From: Vibrio bivalvicida
Lineage (GTDB): Bacteria > Pseudomonadota > Gammaproteobacteria > Enterobacterales > Vibrionaceae
DNA: 64,000 bases
NCBI RefSeq assembly: GCF_001399455.2
Contig: NZ_LLEI02000021.1
Location: 248,001-312,000, forward strand
Direction of reading: 5' to 3'
Shown here: one piece after another, positions 26,133 through 34,669 of the stretch
Layout: every line of letters begins with the position of its first letter
Position numbering within the stretch: position 1 is the stretch's first letter
Notes under the pieces: generated by a model
What the model was told of the DNA's origin: nothing
Database searches by the model: none
The model's input: only the letters and a program-made list of their open reading frames with translations
Program-made: the position numbers and the translations under genes

Positions 26133-27743
26133 TTAGTGGGCCTTTACGTAAACATTCTTGCGATAGTATGAAGACTCAGGATTGGTGCGCTCGTAACCAC
26201 CGATATGCTCCTTAACAAGGTATTGGTCGTTTCCGTTGCGGTACATTGGGATGATCGCCATATCCTCAATCAGAAGTTTTTCTGCGGCAATGTACTCAGC
26301 CGAAGGGTCACTGAGGCTCTTAGACTCTGCCATCAAACGATCGTATTCAGGGTTGTTGTATTTAGAGTCATTGTACTCGCCAGTCGAGACGAAAATATCT
26401 AACCAAGTCGATGCTTCATTGTAGTCAGCGGTCCAGCCGCCGCGACTGATGTTGCCTGGATCTTTTAGTGCATAGAAGACTTTAGGCTCTAGCTGTTTGA
26501 GCTCGATTTGTGCACCTAGCTTGCTCTTCCACATACCAGCCATTGCAGTCGCCATCTTCACATCTTTAGAGAAGGTAGGGACAGTGAAGGTCAGCTTAAG
26601 TGGGTTACTCTTGCTGTATCCCGCTTCTGCAAGTAGCGCTTTTGCTTGAGAATCTCGCTTAGCTTGCTCCCAAGTCGCGAATGTTGGTGTGTGAGTTTTA
26701 AAGCCATCGGTTTGCGGTGGTACCAAAGTGAACATAGGGATGCCACCATTCTTAGCAATCGCTTTGGTAATGATGTTACGGTCAATCGCAAACGACAGAG
26801 CCTGACGAACGCGAAGGTCTTTGGTTGGGCCTTTTTGCGTGTTCAAGTAGTAGAACGTCGATCCTAAAGAGGCACTGGTGTCAGCGACTTGCTCAGGATA
26901 TTTTTTAAGTAGCTTGTTCTTCTGCGCAGCTGGAATTGAAAGGGCTTGATCTATTTCTCCTGCAAGATAGCGGTTAAGCGACACGTTTGCATCACCTATT
27001 GGTAACCAAGTGATCTGTTCTAGTACGACATTGTCAGCATCCCAATAGTTGTCGTTCTTAGCCATGACCATTTTCTCGTTGACTTTCCAGCTTGAAACTG
27101 TGAATGCGCCGTTGGTCACGATGTTTTCGGGTTGTGTCCAAGCATTGCCATGCTTTTCTACTGTCGCTTGATGAACCGGAGCTAGAACGGGGTGACTCAG
27201 CAGTTTGATGAAAAATGGAACCGGCTTTTCTAACGTTACCTCAAAGGTATAGTCGTCAACGGCACGCACACCTAAGGTATCTGCCAGCGCTTCGCCTTGC
27301 ATAATCTTATGTGAGTTTTTTATGCCTGGAATTGCCGCAAACCATGCGTATGGAGAAGCTGTCTCAGGGGTGATTAGGCGTTTCCAGCTATATACGAAAT
27401 CATGTGCTGTTAGAGGCTCGCCATTTGACCACTTAGATTGGCGAAGCTTAAAGGTATAGACAGTGTTGTTATCATTGGCCTGCCAACTCTCAGCAATTCC
27501 CGGAATAGTCTTGCCTTGTTTGTCTTGGATTGTTAGTCCCTCAAACAGGTCGCGGCCTAAGTTAAATGCAGGCTCTGCTGCTTGTTTCGCGGGATCTATG
27601 GAGGTGACTTCTGCTCCGTTGTTTAACACGATCTCTTGTTTATCTGCGAGCTGCGTTCCAACAGGAAAGGGTTTAGCTATCGCATTGCTAGTCAATAGCG
27701 CAGCAGCGATGGTACTCAGTGCGATTAGTTTTTTGGCTTTCAT
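26133..27743 (-). CDS. oppA: Oligopeptide-binding periplasmic protein OppA
   Basis: 536 residues with a Sec signal peptide ending NAIA (about residue 23). The order of motifs, NGAEVTSIDPAKQ, ESWQANDNNTVYTFKLRQS, TAHDFVYSWKRLI and RNGNDQYLVKEHI, is that of OppA/MppA family 5 binding proteins. It is not a lipoprotein (no lipobox Cys). It delivers peptides to OppBCDF. GAGGAAGCT precedes ATG 27743, and the likely GntR operator at 27859-27874 lies about 115 bp upstream. Confidence 0.9.
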   Translation of the reverse strand: MKAKKLIALSTIAAALLTSNAIAKPFPVGTQLADKQEIVLNNGAEVTSIDPAKQAAEPAFNLGRDLFEGLTIQDKQGKTIPGIAESWQANDNNTVYTFKLRQSKWSNGEPLTAHDFVYSWKRLITPETASPYAWFAAIPGIKNSHKIMQGEALADTLGVRAVDDYTFEVTLEKPVPFFIKLLSHPVLAPVHQATVEKHGNAWTQPENIVTNGAFTVSSWKVNEKMVMAKNDNYWDADNVVLEQITWLPIGDANVSLNRYLAGEIDQALSIPAAQKNKLLKKYPEQVADTSASLGSTFYYLNTQKGPTKDLRVRQALSFAIDRNIITKAIAKNGGIPMFTLVPPQTDGFKTHTPTFATWEQAKRDSQAKALLAEAGYSKSNPLKLTFTVPTFSKDVKMATAMAGMWKSKLGAQIELKQLEPKVFYALKDPGNISRGGWTADYNEASTWLDIFVSTGEYNDSKYNNPEYDRLMAESKSLSDPSAEYIAAEKLLIEDMAIIPMYRNGNDQYLVKEHIGGYERTNPESSYYRKNVYVKAH

Positions 27744-27858
27744 AGCTTCCTCGTTATGTCCATATAGAAGTACCCCTTTGGCCTAACACTGCGGGGGAGG
27801 CTTACTGTGTAAACGGTATAGGCGTAAGCTTTTAACCAAAGGGATAAGAGAAATGTAT

Positions 27859-27874
27859 ATTGTATAAAATAATC
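27859..27874. promoter_or_regulatory. Predicted GntR operator upstream of oppA (site A)
   Basis: ATTGTATAAAATAATC, 14 of 16 identical to the sites at 41178 and 42511. Core GTATA-N3-TAATC. It sits about 115 bp from the oppA start. Confidence 0.65.
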
Positions 27875-28016
27875 CAACAAACAATAATTAACATGTTTGT
27901 AACAAGGTGGCAGAAAGAGAGACTAGCAGTCTTAGAAATTGAGACTGAACAATAAATGAGCGGTCAATATACAGATTACTCGTGTTTGGTCACAGTAAGT
28001 TTTGAACAAAAATAGA

Positions 28017-28781
28017 TCACTGGCGACGGAAACGAGCGGAAACTTCTTTCAATAACCCCCCATCTATGTTGGGTATATCATCAGAGAAGAATATCTGCTG
28101 TCCTGGAATGTTTCGAAACAGAACATTGGTTAGCTCTCCTGTCCCATTAGCGCTGTTCGCTGCGTGCATCTCGCCGATTTTTTGATCGACTTCTTTTTCA
28201 AGTTGTAGCCGTTGTTCTGCGGTTAATCGCACGCGAGCATGGCACACTTGTGATAGGGTTTCATGCGCCATAGAAACTTGCTCGAAGCGTCTTTTAAATA
28301 GAGTATCGAGCGCAGTTCCTTCTTCCATAATGAAGCGTCGACCAGAACGATAGAAAATCTTATCTCCAAGGTTTTCTATGTATCCGAGCATCTCTGCGAT
28401 ACTGAGATAAAAACGCACACTGGTATCAGATAGCTGGTACTCCTCGGCGATTTCTTCTGGGGTTTTATTGCATGAAGTAACCAGATAGATAAAGTCGAGC
28501 AGGTAAGGATGTTCGACAAACAAGGCGTTTTGCTCATCTGATAGAAACTGCTCGTTATCGCGTTGAATTTGGATAGCAATATCTGATAAGCCTTGCAAAT
28601 CGGTGTTAAGGTGAGTGGTATACAGCAAGATTTTGTCTAACCCCAGAGACGGGTTGTGCAAGTGGCGCTTAATCGTCGATAACGGTATACCTGTCTTCTC
28701 GGATAATTCGCTGTAACACAAACCTTCGTCTTTAATCTTGTGGCGGATCGCCGCCAATAAGAACTCTGGACCTAGATGCAT
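28017..28781 (-). CDS. HTH transcriptional regulator of unknown family
   Basis: 254 residues. The N-terminus carries an XRE-like helix-turn-helix (YSELSEKTGIPLSTIKRHL, about residues 22-40), and a second one is likely at EEIAEEYQLSDTSVRFYLS (about 110-130). The C-terminal half is helical with an acidic, Gln-rich stretch (residues 185-210) and has no recognised ligand domain. It follows the GntR gene by 14 bp in the same direction, so the two regulators are probably co-transcribed and may act together on the peptide/hydroxyproline genes. I do not recognise the family. Confidence 0.65.
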   Translation of the reverse strand: MHLGPEFLLAAIRHKIKDEGLCYSELSEKTGIPLSTIKRHLHNPSLGLDKILLYTTHLNTDLQGLSDIAIQIQRDNEQFLSDEQNALFVEHPYLLDFIYLVTSCNKTPEEIAEEYQLSDTSVRFYLSIAEMLGYIENLGDKIFYRSGRRFIMEEGTALDTLFKRRFEQVSMAHETLSQVCHARVRLTAEQRLQLEKEVDQKIGEMHAANSANGTGELTNVLFRNIPGQQIFFSDDIPNIDGGLLKEVSARFRRQ

Positions 28782-28795
28782 GGTTTTTACTCACT

Positions 28796-29467
28796 CTATT
28801 GATTGTTATTACGCTCAAGCAGTAAGTCACGAATCGCAGCGCCAGCCTCTAAAATATGCTTTTTCAGCATATACTTAGCGCCGTCTATATCGCGATTCTG
28901 GCACATTTCGAGTAGCGCCTGATGCTCTTTATCTGCTTTTGCGGTCCCTTCAGTGAAAAGAAGCTGCATACGAATGTAGCGGTCACATTTAGTGTTAAGG
29001 TTATAAATTACATCCATGGTTTCAGGCATGTTAGCCGGAGCATAAAGCGCTTTGTGCAGCTCATAGTTGTAGTTGCTCCACTCTTCGACTTCGTCTCCAC
29101 GATTAACAACATCATCAAAGCGCTGTCGAATTTCATTAGCTCTTGCTAAGTCTTCATCGGTCATGTTCTGAATCGCGCGTTCCAATATGTGGCACTCAAC
29201 CACAGCGCGCAGCTCAAACAGTTCGTCTATTTTGTCTGGCGAAAGCTCGGTTACCGTTGCACCTTTATGGGCTTCGAAACTCACTAGCCCTTGCGCTTCA
29301 AGCTGCATCAAGGCTTCCCGTACAGGAATTCGGCTAACATTAAACTCTTTTGCCAACGCATCTTGTCGTAATGGCTGACCAGTTTTTAACTCACCTTTTA
29401 GAATTTTACTGCGGATAGCTTCTTCCACTAACTGGGTTCGAGTCTTAAAAACAGGTTGTTGCGACAT
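28796..29467 (-). CDS. GntR family regulator, FadR/FCD subfamily, probable hydroxyproline regulon regulator
   Basis: 223 residues. The N-terminal winged helix (KGELKTGQPLRQDALAKEF, then SRIPVREALMQLEAQGLVSF) is the GntR signature. The rest is an FCD ligand domain with the metal-site pattern YNYELHKALYAPA and a later HQALLEM and LKKHI. Such regulators usually bind a carboxylate or amino-acid metabolite. CGGAGA precedes the ATG. A copy of the shared 16-bp motif lies 30 bp upstream (29497-29512), which points to autoregulation; other copies lie before oppA and all hydroxyproline units. The effector is likely a hydroxyproline pathway compound, by inference. Confidence 0.88.
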   Translation of the reverse strand: MSQQPVFKTRTQLVEEAIRSKILKGELKTGQPLRQDALAKEFNVSRIPVREALMQLEAQGLVSFEAHKGATVTELSPDKIDELFELRAVVECHILERAIQNMTDEDLARANEIRQRFDDVVNRGDEVEEWSNYNYELHKALYAPANMPETMDVIYNLNTKCDRYIRMQLLFTEGTAKADKEHQALLEMCQNRDIDGAKYMLKKHILEAGAAIRDLLLERNNNQ

Positions 29468-29820
29468 CCAAGTCTCCGGTATTTCTTTTTGGTAATATTG
29501 TATTCAATATACCATTTGAGTGATGCAATGCGACTTTCTGCTCCAAAAACAGTTTCTTTTTGGGGGATTGGTCAATAGTTGGTGTATATACAGGATTAAC
29601 TTAAGAGAGCCATTGTTGTTATTTGTTCTTTTATTGTTTTAATTAAGTTCTCACTATTCCGTATTCTATTTGCACTTAATATCTATATCGTTACTATATT
29701 CAACTGATCTATAAACTTTAGTTTCAGGTTGGCTACTCAGACTGTGATTGCTCAGGGCTTGAGCACTGTTTCATTGAGTGCAGAAACAGAAAGTAATAAG
29801 TATAAATTCAAAGGATTGAT
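29468..29820. other. Intergenic region between gntR and the cytochrome gene
   Basis: 353 bp between divergent genes. Besides the operator at 29497-29512 it holds a GTGTATATACAG element near 29580-29592 and, just before the cytochrome gene, a small hairpin GCACT-N9-AGTGC (about 29763-29781). No additional reading frame is credible. Confidence 0.5.
29497..29512. promoter_or_regulatory. Predicted GntR autoregulatory operator (site E)
   Basis: ATTGTATTCAATATAC, 14 of 16 identical to the sites in the hydroxyproline cluster. It lies 30 bp upstream of the GntR start, within a wider palindrome GGTAATATTG / CAATATACC. Confidence 0.7.
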
Positions 29821-30354
29821 ATGGAAGTTTCCAAACGCCTAATGGTGGCTTTGTTGTGTGCAGTGTCTTCAATTGCATCTATTGGTATTGCCTACGCGGA
29901 CTCAGATGCAAGTTACCCCGAGGGGTGGGAAGATTGGCCAGTGGTGAAAGAGTCGATGAACCTCCCTGCTGATACTGTTTTACCCCCAGATACCTCTTTG
30001 TTTATTCAAGAATCCGTGCGTGCATATGCTTGGATCAATGAAGGGAGAGGCTCGCCTCTGACGATAAGAGTCAACCCAAGCAAGTTAGAACAATACAAAA
30101 CGCATGGTCCATATACAGATGGAGCAACTGTTGTCGCGGTTTCAGAAGTGGAAGGCATTATTTGGGTGACTGAACATATTGGCGGACTTCCACTTTATGG
30201 AAGCTACAACCGAGAAGGTAAAGACATCAGCTCTATGCATCCATCTTTAGAGCCTAGTTTTTGCGCTAGCTGCCATACCACCTACAAAGACATTTGTATT
30301 AATGGTACCTGTACAGAGCCAGTGCTTGATACGTATGCAGAAGCTAAAGAGTAA
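29821..30354 (+). CDS. Periplasmic cytochrome P460-like c-type haem protein
   Basis: 177 residues with a signal peptide ending AYA at about residue 25. The opening YPEGWEDWPVVKE and the C-terminal CASCH at residues 148-152 fit the cytochrome P460 family, whose single haem c is near the C-terminus. Two more Cys (CINGTC) follow and could form a disulfide. Family members oxidise hydroxylamine or bind NO, but the Lys cross-link residue cannot be confirmed by eye, so catalysis is uncertain; a haem sensor role is equally likely. AAAGGATTGAT precedes the ATG. The diguanylate cyclase gene starts 5 bp after its stop. Confidence 0.7.
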   Translation: MEVSKRLMVALLCAVSSIASIGIAYADSDASYPEGWEDWPVVKESMNLPADTVLPPDTSLFIQESVRAYAWINEGRGSPLTIRVNPSKLEQYKTHGPYTDGATVVAVSEVEGIIWVTEHIGGLPLYGSYNREGKDISSMHPSLEPSFCASCHTTYKDICINGTCTEPVLDTYAEAKE

Positions 30355-30359
30355 CACTA

Positions 30360-31832
30360 TTGAGTGAGCGCTTGTTTGGCTGGCTAACTATTAACCAGAT
30401 GTTGTTTATTTCGCATCTGGTATTGGTGCTATCGATCATTTTTGGTCTGTCATACAGCCGTTATCAAAATGATTGGTCAACCAAGGTGGAATATCTTGCT
30501 GATATGTCTGCCAGTCATCTTGCTGCTTACAATACTTTCTTCTCCGGCTCAGTTGCAGGTCGAAATTATGCAAACCTGCTTATGCAATCGACTTTGGATA
30601 ACCTGAAAGCGATTCCCAACTTAAAATATGCGGAAGTGTCCGGTACTAGCGACTATCTAAAACACGAAGTTAAGGTCAGGTATTCGATTGATAGGAGTAG
30701 AGGCTGGAGGCTAGATGTATCTGAAGATGAAATTCGATTGCTTTCCAATAAACTGAGTTCACTCGAGAATACTCTCGCTGCTACACCTGTGACAAATAAG
30801 GTACATATCAAGAAGCTTAACCATCTGATCAATAAGCTCAAAGTGGATCTCTCGGTTATCAACGAGAATATTCAGTTACAGTCTCTGCCTATCCCAACCA
30901 TTCCTGAGGAGCGGTATGAATCTACTTACTACCTGGATGAAGGTGCTGATCTTCTCCATGTTCAGATAAAATTGCGCAATAACAATGGCGGTTACTTCAG
31001 AGCTGTGGTCGATGCCGCTGCGTTGAAACAGATAAAGGGCGATCTGCTAGCGAGAGTGTTATATGAAGCCTTTATTGCTTTAGTCATTTCATTCTTACTT
31101 ATCTATTTCGTCACTTTTTGGTTAGTTAGTCCGCTGAAAGTTTTAGCTTCTTCTATGAAGCAAGATATCGAAAAGATAGATCAGGCGAAGATTCCAGAAA
31201 TAAAAAGAGCAGACGAAATTGGTGATCTGGCTCGTTCATACTCTAGCTTGATCACTAAGATTAAAAACCAACTGCGGATTTTACATAACCAAACTGAAAC
31301 TGACCCTCTTACAGGCATAGGCTCTCGCTTCAAATATCAGAAACGCGCAGCGCAGGCTGTGCAGCAAGCTTTGCAAAATGGCGAGGTTGTCTATTTCGTT
31401 ATATGTGATATCGACAATTTTAAATTGTTCAATGATTCTTATGGCCATACGGAAGGGGACAACGCCCTTACTGATGTTGCGAATGCCATGAACTCTCTTC
31501 TTGAACCACATGAGTTAGGTTGTCGCTTAGGTGGTGAAGAGTTTGTATTCATTCTTTCCAGTAAAGGGGAAAGTAAGCTGAAACAAAGAGTTGACGAGCT
31601 TAAGGTTGCTGTTCAGGATTTAAACATTGAGCATAGCAAAAACGTTCCGCATAACGTTGTCACTGTATCTGTCGGTGCTATCCCTATATCTTCTACATTG
31701 CATAAAGTCACGATTGAGCAATCAGATCAGTGTATCCAACGAGCAATTGTCAAAGCCGATGAGCAACTATACCTAGGCAAAGAGGCTGGCCGTAATGTGG
31801 TGATGTATAGCCAGTCTCTAATCATTGAATAA
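30360..31832 (+). CDS. Membrane diguanylate cyclase (HAMP-GGEEF)
   Basis: 490 residues from a TTG start at 30360, 5 bp after the cytochrome gene (AAAGAG at 8 nt); the next in-frame ATG is 13 codons later. Membrane helices at about 13-33 and 235-257 enclose a periplasmic domain of about 200 residues with no recognised fold. A HAMP-like linker follows, then a GGDEF domain with active site RLGGEEF (about residue 390). The inhibitory site RxxD is absent (E-P-H-E instead), so product inhibition may be lost. It should make c-di-GMP in response to a periplasmic cue, possibly relayed by the cytochrome encoded just before it. Confidence 0.85.
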   Translation: MSERLFGWLTINQMLFISHLVLVLSIIFGLSYSRYQNDWSTKVEYLADMSASHLAAYNTFFSGSVAGRNYANLLMQSTLDNLKAIPNLKYAEVSGTSDYLKHEVKVRYSIDRSRGWRLDVSEDEIRLLSNKLSSLENTLAATPVTNKVHIKKLNHLINKLKVDLSVINENIQLQSLPIPTIPEERYESTYYLDEGADLLHVQIKLRNNNGGYFRAVVDAAALKQIKGDLLARVLYEAFIALVISFLLIYFVTFWLVSPLKVLASSMKQDIEKIDQAKIPEIKRADEIGDLARSYSSLITKIKNQLRILHNQTETDPLTGIGSRFKYQKRAAQAVQQALQNGEVVYFVICDIDNFKLFNDSYGHTEGDNALTDVANAMNSLLEPHELGCRLGGEEFVFILSSKGESKLKQRVDELKVAVQDLNIEHSKNVPHNVVTVSVGAIPISSTLHKVTIEQSDQCIQRAIVKADEQLYLGKEAGRNVVMYSQSLIIE

Positions 31833-31894
31833 TAAACTACCCAAAATCTACATGAAATAACCCCCTTAAAAAACGGAAAAACAAAGGAGAGTCT

Positions 31895-33382
31895 ATGCAG
31901 AGTCTTGATTCGAAAGACTTCTTAAATCAGCCTCAAAAACGAACATGGATCGATACGGATATTACAATCGATCATTACAATGGCTTGATCCCCTGTGATG
32001 TTGACGATGGGTACGCGCTAGGTGTTTTGTTCCGTAGCCAGGAAGTCGATATCGTTGGCTTGAGCTCGACCCTTGGCAACTCAGAAGATATAGAAGTGAC
32101 GACCGAGATTGCTACCCAGTTTACCGCCAAGTTTGGACCAACCAGTTTGACGGTATCTAAAGGGAGTTCTGTTTTCTATTCTGATGCGGAGGGCAAAGAG
32201 TTACCTGAAGCTGTTAAAAATCTTGCTCAAGAGTTAAAGCAAGGCCCATTGACCATTCTAGCTATTGGTGCATTAACCAATATTGCATTGTTAATCAAAC
32301 ATTTCCCCGAGCTAGTGGATAACATTCAAGAAGTGGTATGTGTTGCTGGAAGAAGAAACACAGAGCAGCATTTTGTAGCGAGTAAGCGTCAACTGAGACC
32401 ATTTAGAGATCTTAACTTTGAGGTGGATGAAACGGCGTTTAACGTGGTTCTAAACAGCGAGGTTCAACTAACGCTGATTCCGTTTGAAGTTTGTGATGAT
32501 ATCTGGATTGATTTCCACGAGCTAAGAAAGATGCGCAACGGCAGTTCGCTGGCAGAATATCTTGAAAAAGAATCTCGTATCTGGGCTTTGGAGTGGGCGA
32601 CTTTGTTTGGTTCAAGCAAAGGGTTTATCCCGTTCGATATGGTTGCTGCCGCGTATGTCGTGAATCCTGAGTGGTTTACTGTTAAGCAATGGCATGTGCA
32701 GGTTCAGTCTGGTCCTAGCGATACGAAAAAGGGTGAAACCAAGGAATATTTGGTCTGCAACGAGCAGTTAGATATGGGGAGGTTGGTTAATTACGCCGTC
32801 GAAGTCTCTCCTAGCGCTGAACCTGAATTATTCAAACGTCTTACTCAGCAAGATATTAGCAGCTTTATTCTTGGACTGTCTCACGTCAACATCATTGTAG
32901 AAGATGTTGATGGTGCTGCTGAGTACTATCATAAGGTACTCGGCTTTGAACGCGCTATTGATGACCAAGGCCAGAAGATGGATTATCGCAATGTTTCAAT
33001 GGCGGAGTTCAATCAGGATGCTGGATTAGCAGACCAAGATGTCGAGCTGGATGTGCTTTTCCTTAAACACCCATATGCTTCGATCTATTTGGAGCTGATG
33101 CGTTATCACAAGCCGATAGGTCAATCAGAAATCCCGCCTCAACCAAGAACCTACGATCTAGGTGGCCCGCGACATATAGCTCTTGAAGTCTCGAACTGTA
33201 CTGCGGTGTTTAGATACCTTAAGCAGCAAGAAGGCGTGGCGATGATTGACCCGTCTGATGATTACCACCCTGAGAAGCTAGACGGTTTCCCGATTTCGTT
33301 TTTCTACTGGATTGACAAGTATGGTGTGCAGTGGGAGATGGAAGAAGGGCGCCGCGTCGGTGTCGCTAGAGGAATCATGTAA
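31895..33382 (+). CDS. Nucleoside hydrolase fused to a VOC (glyoxalase-type) domain
   Basis: 495 residues. Residues about 15-310 are a nucleoside hydrolase (IUNH): TWIDTDITID at 17-26 and DVDDGYAL at 35-42 form a split version of the D-x-D-x3-D-D calcium site with about 12 inserted residues, AIGALTNIALLI fits the family middle motif, and PFDMVAAAYVV supplies the late Asp. Residues about 327-490 are a VOC domain: SHVNIIVEDVDGAAEYYHKV with His330, RHIALEV with His427, and a closing WEMEE Glu. Both halves look intact. AAAGGAGAG precedes the ATG. Substrate unknown; I know of no standard protein with this pairing. Ends near a hairpin at 33397. Confidence 0.8.
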   Translation: MQSLDSKDFLNQPQKRTWIDTDITIDHYNGLIPCDVDDGYALGVLFRSQEVDIVGLSSTLGNSEDIEVTTEIATQFTAKFGPTSLTVSKGSSVFYSDAEGKELPEAVKNLAQELKQGPLTILAIGALTNIALLIKHFPELVDNIQEVVCVAGRRNTEQHFVASKRQLRPFRDLNFEVDETAFNVVLNSEVQLTLIPFEVCDDIWIDFHELRKMRNGSSLAEYLEKESRIWALEWATLFGSSKGFIPFDMVAAAYVVNPEWFTVKQWHVQVQSGPSDTKKGETKEYLVCNEQLDMGRLVNYAVEVSPSAEPELFKRLTQQDISSFILGLSHVNIIVEDVDGAAEYYHKVLGFERAIDDQGQKMDYRNVSMAEFNQDAGLADQDVELDVLFLKHPYASIYLELMRYHKPIGQSEIPPQPRTYDLGGPRHIALEVSNCTAVFRYLKQQEGVAMIDPSDDYHPEKLDGFPISFFYWIDKYGVQWEMEEGRRVGVARGIM

Positions 33383-33396
33383 ACCTAATTAGCAAT

Positions 33397-33424
33397 GTGA
33401 AGCAGTAATGCTCTACTGCTTCAC
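33397..33424. terminator. Hairpin between convergent fusion gene and binding-protein gene
   Basis: GTGAAGCAGTA pairs perfectly with TACTGCTTCAC over a 6-nt loop in a 54-bp convergent gap. Strong stem, but no clean T-run. Confidence 0.6.
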
Positions 33425-33436
33425 TTACTCCATCAT

Positions 33437-34669
33437 CTAATTGCTTTCTGCGATAGCAATAATGCGTTTTATCACTGTATCTGGCTCAAGATCTTTGTCG
33501 CGATAGAAGCGGAAAATGGCTGAGTTGATCGCTTGCTGGGCTACTGGGTTAACCGCCATCGAATCAATCATACTCGGCACTACTTTGTTATTGGTTGTTC
33601 CGACGTGGAAATCTTGATATGACTTTATCTGACAAGGGTTGAAGTCACTGATATCAATATCTTCTCTTACGGGAATAGAGCCTTTTATTCGGTTGAAGTC
33701 ACGTTGAAAGTCTTTATCTGCCAGAATATCAGCGGCATGATTGGCTTGAGAAAAGCTAAAGGATTTGCTTGCCATAAATATGAGACTATCCATGTTAAAC
33801 AGGAATACGCCGGCACTTTCTGGGGTAGCGTAGCAACCGATGTCATTGGGTACATTAATGTTGTTCGCCATTAACTCGCCTAATATCCAGTCTCCTCCGA
33901 GTTGGAACAGTGCTTGGTCTAAAGCCAGCGCACGAGTTGCAGTGTCCCATTTGGTGTCCGGTAGCGAGTTTTCTACCAATAAACTAATTTGTCTTAGTTG
34001 TTGCAGCGCGAGCCTCAAAGGTTCACTGTCGATACTCTCTTTTTGTAGCTCAACCATCGCTTTGGTATAAAACTCTACGCCTTGCGTTGAGATAACTAAA
34101 TTCTCAAACAACATGGCGATTTGCCACGGTTGCTCACCGACGGCAAGTGGGCTGATTCCGCTTTGCTTAGCCAATTCCATAGTGGCGAACATTTGCTGCC
34201 ATGTTTTTGGTACAGGCTGACCGAGAGAGTTTAGAAGTTTATGGTTCACCCATAACCAATTTAGTCGGTGCAAGGTCAATGGCAGGGCTACGTAACCATT
34301 TTTTGTTTTATTAATGTCTCTCGCTAGTGGGTATAAAGTCTCATCCCAATGATGCTTCTGCGCAACGGAATTGACCTCATGGAGAATGCCTATCGCATCC
34401 CAAGATTTGATACTCGGTCCTTCTGTCTGAGCAAAACTTGGTGGATTTCCCGCTAAGGCACGTGCTTGCAGAACCGTCATGGCGCTGTCACCACCGCCAC
34501 CTAATACTGGGCTAGGGGAGAGTGCTAAGCCGTGGCTAGCGAGTTGTTTTTCAAGCACGTTGAGTGCCTGCTTTTCACCGTCCGATGTCCACCAATGAAG
34601 AAACTCGACATTAGCGTGAGCGGGTAGCGAGAGAAGAGAGAGGGACAATAGTGATACAAGTTTTTTCAT
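33437..34669 (-). CDS. Glucose/mannose-type ABC sugar-binding protein without ABC permease genes
   Basis: 410 residues from ATG 34669, which overlaps the kinase stop (ATGA, 34666-34669). A signal peptide ends PAHA at about residue 20, followed by VEFLHWWTSDGEKQAL and VLGGGGDSAMTVLQARALAGNPP, the fingerprint of the GtsA/TtGBP glucose-binding family. No lipobox. No ABC membrane or ATPase gene is in this cluster; it is instead the third gene of the response regulator-kinase operon and lies near ptsG. It therefore probably serves as a periplasmic glucose or mannose sensor for the kinase rather than for transport (inference). Confidence 0.82.
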   Translation of the reverse strand: MKKLVSLLSLSLLSLPAHANVEFLHWWTSDGEKQALNVLEKQLASHGLALSPSPVLGGGGDSAMTVLQARALAGNPPSFAQTEGPSIKSWDAIGILHEVNSVAQKHHWDETLYPLARDINKTKNGYVALPLTLHRLNWLWVNHKLLNSLGQPVPKTWQQMFATMELAKQSGISPLAVGEQPWQIAMLFENLVISTQGVEFYTKAMVELQKESIDSEPLRLALQQLRQISLLVENSLPDTKWDTATRALALDQALFQLGGDWILGELMANNINVPNDIGCYATPESAGVFLFNMDSLIFMASKSFSFSQANHAADILADKDFQRDFNRIKGSIPVREDIDISDFNPCQIKSYQDFHVGTTNNKVVPSMIDSMAVNPVAQQAINSAIFRFYRDKDLEPDTVIKRIIAIAESN

